Source of the DNA: Heloderma charlesbogerti
Lineage: Eukaryota > Chordata > Lepidosauria > Squamata > Helodermatidae
Reading direction: 5' to 3'
Assembly (NCBI GenBank): GCA_026122225.1
Contig: JANEZZ010001871.1
Coordinates: 496,001 to 560,000, forward strand
DNA length: 64,000 nucleotides
A program made the translations under genes and the position numbers. Positions 59,676 through 64,000 of this stretch are shown piece by piece. The notes under the pieces are model-generated. The model had not been told where the DNA came from, made no database searches, and was given only the letters and a program-made list of their open reading frames with translations. Positions within the stretch are counted from its first letter, which is position 1, and every line of letters begins with the position of its first letter.

Positions 59676-60209
59676 TAGGGTTGGCGGAGAATTTCTCCCC
59701 GAAACTCCGGGGGGCCGAGCGCCAACGTGTTCGGCCCCCCGAAGAAGTTTCGGGGAGAAATTCTCAGCCCCCCCACCCCCGCACCCCCCCGAGACGGGAC
59801 TTACCTTTCCCAAATGTCCCTCCTGGTGGCAGGTCCCGGCAGCGGTTCATCGGGTCTTCGTCAGGGGCGGGGGCAGCAGCCGATCTTTCGACCGGCTGCC
59901 GCCGCCGCCATTCCAATAAAACTAAAAAAAAAAAAACGCCCCCGTGATAGGCTACATGACGATTAACGTAGCCTATCACGGGGGCGTTTTTTTTTTTTTT
60001 TTTACTTTTTATTGCGAGGCGAGGCGCCTCCTCCCCGGCCTGAATTTCGGCTGGGTGAGGCGGGAAGCCTCCCCCCCTGGCCTGAATTTCGGCCAGGTCA
60101 GGCGGGAAGCCTCCCCCCCCGGCCTGAACTTCGGGGGGAGAGCAGCGAAGCGCCTCCCCCCCACCGCAAAAAGCTGCGAGACCAGGTAAGTGGCTTTCGT
60201 GCACCCCTA
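59676..60209 (-). mobile_element. palindromic hAT-type element, copy 4, core-deleted (534 bp)
   Basis: Flanked by the perfect 8-bp repeat gatattgt (59668-59675 and 60210-60217), in reverse orientation. Ends TAGGGTTG and CACCCCTA. Both outward donors are intact: minus strand AC at 59803-59804, plus strand GT at 60186. The terminal hairpin, the ATGGCGGCGGCGGCAGCC block (reverse complement, about 59896-59913) and three minisatellite units are kept, but the core has only one palindrome (about 59937-59987) instead of four plus a centre. It sits in the 5' part of an L1 copy. Confidence 0.88.
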
Positions 60210-60217
60210 GATATTGT

Positions 60218-61299
60218 TGACATTTCTTAAATCATCCCTCAGAAGTTGTTGATATTTCTTAAAACATATATTATTATGGAACATGTCAGCCCTGTTTTCT
60301 CCTATGAAATAGGAGCCTCAGTACAGCTTTTTGCACTGATAAAGCTCTGGAGAGATAATCCTGTAATCCAGCCCCCCACACACACTATCTCGAGGGGGGT
60401 ACTTTTCTCCAAGATATTATCCAGATGTTGCCTTGCCCCCCATTTTAATTCCAGGGGGGAATGAAAAGGTTTTTCAACCTTTTAAAAAGCTGTTTGAGAA
60501 AGCTCCCATGGAGCGCCCGTAGGATGCTACCAGAGCAACATTGGTTCCAACCGCTGCTCCCACCATGATTCTGATCAGAACCTCCTCCTTCCTGGTACCT
60601 TCTATTCTCAATTGTAGGAAGCCCTTTCCTCCCATTGCGAATAGCAGACATGGTGGGAGGGGTGATTCCAGTCAGGACCTTGGTGGGAGCAAAGGGTTAA
60701 AGCCCCCCTCCCTCTCCATGCCACTGTCCTGATCCAACGGGGGGTGGGGGGACTGTGCCAGCTGTTTGTTTTTTAACAAATCAACTACCCAGTGGGAAAC
60801 AGTATGCCAATTGTCATGAAAAGCTTGGCCCTGAGAGTTATGTTATTTATTATTTATGTATTTGATTTATACCCCGCCTTTCCACCCCAAAAAATGGTGC
60901 TTAAGGCCGGGTTGAATAAAAATGTTGGCCTGCAGAAGGGCAGCAGAGAAGGAGCCAACCTACCCTTCCTTGGCAGGCTGTAACAGACAATCATTTCCCC
61001 TAGACATGTGGGTAGGGGTGGATTGTGTGGGTCCCTGCCACGGAATAGGCCGCAACCCATGGAGTTGGGTAATTCAAATGGAAACCCCACAGGAAGCGGT
61101 TCATGGAAAAGTGACTCTCACATCAACAGGGTAATGTTCAAAGGGGCCCTTCTATCTTCTGTGTAAATGCCCTGGATGTATTGCCCATGAGAGGACAGTC
61201 CAGGGCGGGGGGGGGGGGGGGCACTTCTGGTCCCAGGCCACACTCTGGGAGAATAGAAGGCACCCACTGATTGAGAATTTGGCTGTCTTTGATCTTTTA
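60218..61299. other. unassigned sequence with partial repeats
   Basis: The first part may be the L1 5' region. The stretch gtgggagcaaagggttaaag near 60690 is the inverse of atttaactctttgcacccac near 58080, hinting at foldback arms on either side of the L1 and LTR insertions. The stretch gatttataccccgcctttcc near 60865 is an L2-like tail motif. Confidence 0.4.
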
Positions 61300-61432
61300 A
61301 GTCCGAAGTCCTATGCATGTTTAGACAGAAAAAAGGTCCTACAGCTCTGAGCATTCCCCTGCCAGCATGGCTTGCAGGGGAATGCTGGGAGTTGTAGGAT
61401 TTTTTCCTGTCTAAAAAGCCCCTGCATGTACT
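61300..61432. repeat. palindromic repeat (hairpin)
   Basis: Arms atgcatgtttagacagaaaa, ggtcctacagctctgagcat, tcccctgcc and their inverses ggggaatgctgggagttgta, ggattttttcctgtctaaaa, cccctgcatg pair around a loop of about eight bases. A long, tight hairpin, probably a short inverted-repeat transposon. Confidence 0.72.
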
Positions 61433-62964
61433 GCAAGGTGAATTTAAATTGCGTAGCACCCCAAACTTTTTTTAAAAAAATCATTGAATTCTGAACCAGA
61501 CCGATCTAGACAAAGGAAATGTTATTTTAGTGTAGATTAAATTTATGTCTGAGATATAGAAAGATTATTGTGTCTGCTTCAGATGTAATTTCATGCCTGA
61601 GAATTTACATTGTAGGAAAACTGGTCTGGATCACATTAGCCAGGGCCCTGTTTTGCTGTCAGTTTAATTAAATGGAAACTGCTGGCAAGGAGACGAGGAT
61701 AGGTTTATAGAAGCAATGCTATTTTGTACGTTGGGGCGGGGGGGGGGGAGTGCTTAGGTCTTCCAGTTCAAAAAGGACACAAAAACAAAACCAGTGATTC
61801 ACTCTTGTTTACAGTGATCTTAGTGATGTTAACTCCAGTTAACTCATTTAATACACAGAATGCTTTACAACAGCTGAGTATTTCCAAGTTTTGAAAGCCC
61901 TGACCTCTGACAAAGAGGTTATTACTGGAAAAAAAGGTTTTCCAGACAGTACACTGATCTTCAAAAGTAGATCCTTTTCCTCTTCTGTTTTATGTGAATA
62001 TAGCTTGACACAGTGTGTAGTGGGTATTCACTTTGCTTGCTGCAACTTTTGTTGTCAAGTGCACACATATGAACAAAATCCTGTATAATCAAGAACAGTG
62101 ATTTATCTGTTAAGTGTGTTTGGCATGCTGCCTTTTGGCTTTGATTTTTGAGAGAAATATTTTATGTATACAGGCAAAATTCACTTGTAGGAAAATGTGG
62201 GTGGGGGGGTGAGACAGAGGAGAAAAACATGTTTCCTTTCCCTCCCTTTTCAGTTCTGTTTATTATGACATTTTGTGCCGTACGTTCTACAGTATTTCTC
62301 AACTGGACTGAAGTACAGGAACCCAGACCGGCTTTTCAGATCTGACTCTGCTCCACATGACTCAGAAGAGTGACTGAAAATGAATGTTTATGTCTTTTAA
62401 TAGCAGCCTTTTTTTTTACACAGCCCAAAATTACATCAAGCAATTTATGTTTCACTCCTGTTTATAGAGCTGACTTATATCTATGCTGAACTTATATTTG
62501 TTTTTTTTAAATCCTTGGGGAAGTTTTCAACAAAACCCATGAACTCCGAGGTGACTTAAAATAAACATTTGGGCTTTTGCCCCATCCCCATTTCTTTAAG
62601 TTGGACAAAGAAAATTTGAAAACAGTTTGACCTTAAACACACACACGTGCAAAGATAGGTTCTTCCTCTACCTCTTCTAACTTTTATACATTTTTCTCTC
62701 TATAAGCTAAAGAAACTGGGGAAATGATGTCATAAAAGTGAAAGTTGAGCAACTGAAGAGCTGAAGAAATGTTTTAGTCACAGCATTGTTTTCCTTTTCT
62801 TTTATTCTTAACACATATTGAATGAGAGAAACAAAAATGTCCTGGGCCCCAGAACCCTTTTGTTGGCACATGGGAGCTACGAATATGCATCTAGATACTG
62901 ATCAATGCCAGCAAGTATGGCTGGGTGATGGCTGTGCCATTAAGCGAGAGAGACACAGAGGTGC
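61433..62964. other. unassigned non-coding sequence
   Basis: No gene found. Includes G-runs at about 61736-61749 and a short ACAC stretch near 62637. Confidence 0.45.
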
Positions 62965-63235
62965 TTCAGATTAAATACCAAATTATGATTTGGCATTGTG
63001 TGTATGAGGCCTGGCTGGACTGCTGGGCTCTCACACTGCCTCCTTCCTCTCCCTGCTCTCCTGGTTGGATGTAGGCTATACTTTGCAATTTCATCCAACT
63101 CAGCAAACTATGATTTGTTTCATACCAGGAAAGGAGGGAGGGAATCACTATAGGGGAGAGGAGGCAGGAGTATGCAAGCCAGCAAGCCTGGGGCTCAGGC
63201 ATGTAACACCAAACCATAGTCTGGTTGTTACATCT
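62965..63235. repeat. foldback element, diverged
   Basis: Left arm: accaaattatgatttggcat, ctgggctctcacactgcctcc, gttggatgtaggc. Right arm: atccaactcagcaaactatg-type sequence, gaggaggcaggagtatgcaa, aacaccaaaccatagtctgg. Pairing is partial but in the correct order across both arms. Confidence 0.5.
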
Positions 63236-63462
63236 GAATAACTTCAGATGTAATCTTTTTCATGAAGTCCTTGTAGGCTGTGAGTATGGGTAACATTTAG
63301 TTTTTGTGCCTGAAGATGAAAATTCCACTGATTTCCCTTGTGGGGGAGTTCAGCATTTGCTTAACGCTCTCCCGTTGAGATTAGTGGGGCTTGACAGTAC
63401 ATAACTTAGGACAAACTGTATCCATGGTTTTTACATTTGATTTTCACTTTTTAAAAATTCAG

Positions 63463-63512
63463 ATCAGCATAAATTCCTTGGGATGACTGAACCATCGAGT
63501 GACAACCTGCAG
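63463..63512 (+). CDS. possible 50-bp internal exon
   Basis: A T-rich tract ending attcag precedes 63463, and CTGCAG|GTGTGG marks a weak donor after 63512. Fifty bases fit a phase-1 entry and phase-0 exit. Joined to the single trailing G of the exon at 29199 they would read DQHKFLGMTEPSSDNLQ, with no stop. The evidence is only phase compatibility, plausible splice sites and an unremarkable peptide, so a chance match is quite possible. Confidence 0.3.
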
Positions 63513-64000
63513 GTGTGGGAAAGTCATCTCATCCTACAGACAAGACCTTTAGGTCACATGGTACTTCAGACACATTTGAGTTCATGCATTCAGTCTGAGA
63601 ATCATCAAGTGATGAGATATCAAGGGATGTACATATACATGTGGATTAGATTTCTGGTTACTTTACAATTTAAGTCCCATTGGACTTTCTATATTAGGAT
63701 GTGAAAGTGGATTAGCTAACTGAAGAATTCATCTGTTGCATTGGGAAAGGGGGAGAACTTTTTGGAATCTCTCATTCTCTCAGAATGGTCATTTGATTAT
63801 ATCTAACATAGCTAAGATATATCTCTTGATCAAAGTTTGACTTGTACATTTGGGTGAAAACAAAGTTCCCTCAGAGGTTTTTGGGGGGAGGGGGGTCAGA
63901 GAAACATGCTTATGGATCCCTTCTTTGTAAGATCAGCTGCACTCACATAGATTCCCTGTGAAGAAAGCTATATGCCCCTCCTTTCTCTTTGTCCGTGGGC

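Noticed and set aside
59764..60204. 146-codon minus-strand open frame in copy 4
   Set aside because: It reads through minisatellite, palindrome and homopolymer; the frame is not kept in copies 1-3.

Overview
The window is nuclear DNA of a vertebrate, most probably a squamate reptile (lizard or snake). The basis is the repeat mix: minus-strand CR1 tails, a BovB (RTE) LINE, L2-type tails, tRNA-derived and 5S-rRNA-like SINEs, and many short hAT-type inverted-repeat elements. I saw no bacterial genes, rRNA genes, functional tRNA genes or CRISPR arrays.

Host coding content is very low. One convincing internal exon lies on the + strand at 28974-29199 (acceptor, 75 codons plus one base, strong donor). 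A weaker 50-bp exon candidate at 63463-63512 has a compatible phase. If both are right, most of the window is intron of one long + strand gene. I do not recognise the protein. No promoter, first exon or last exon of that gene is visible.

The rest is layered transposon sequence. From 1 to 20 kb there are small hAT-type elements, SINEs, an L2 tail and the first copy of an unusual palindromic element (10916-11718). From 20 to 34 kb there are an LTR element, nested SINEs, two hAT-type elements flanking the exon, and CR1. From 34 to 47 kb there are foldback elements, two 5S-like SINE fragments and the second palindromic copy (43465-44348). From 47 to 64 kb there are a BovB fragment, the third palindromic copy (51386-52277) inside an older SINE, a rearranged relative (54520-54731), an LTR element with a perfect 5-bp duplication, and an L1 ORF1 carrying the fourth palindromic copy (59676-60209) just upstream.

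The most interesting system is that palindromic family. Four insertions each sit between perfect 8-bp direct repeats and have TAGGG-type ends, as expected of non-autonomous hAT elements. They are very GC-rich at both ends, carry a 41-bp minisatellite, a core built from nested palindromes, a 3' terminal hairpin, and strong outward-facing splice donors near both ends. The shortest copy has exactly one core palindrome, as if the core had collapsed by recombination. This looks like a recently mobile family that could supply alternative first exons to host genes.
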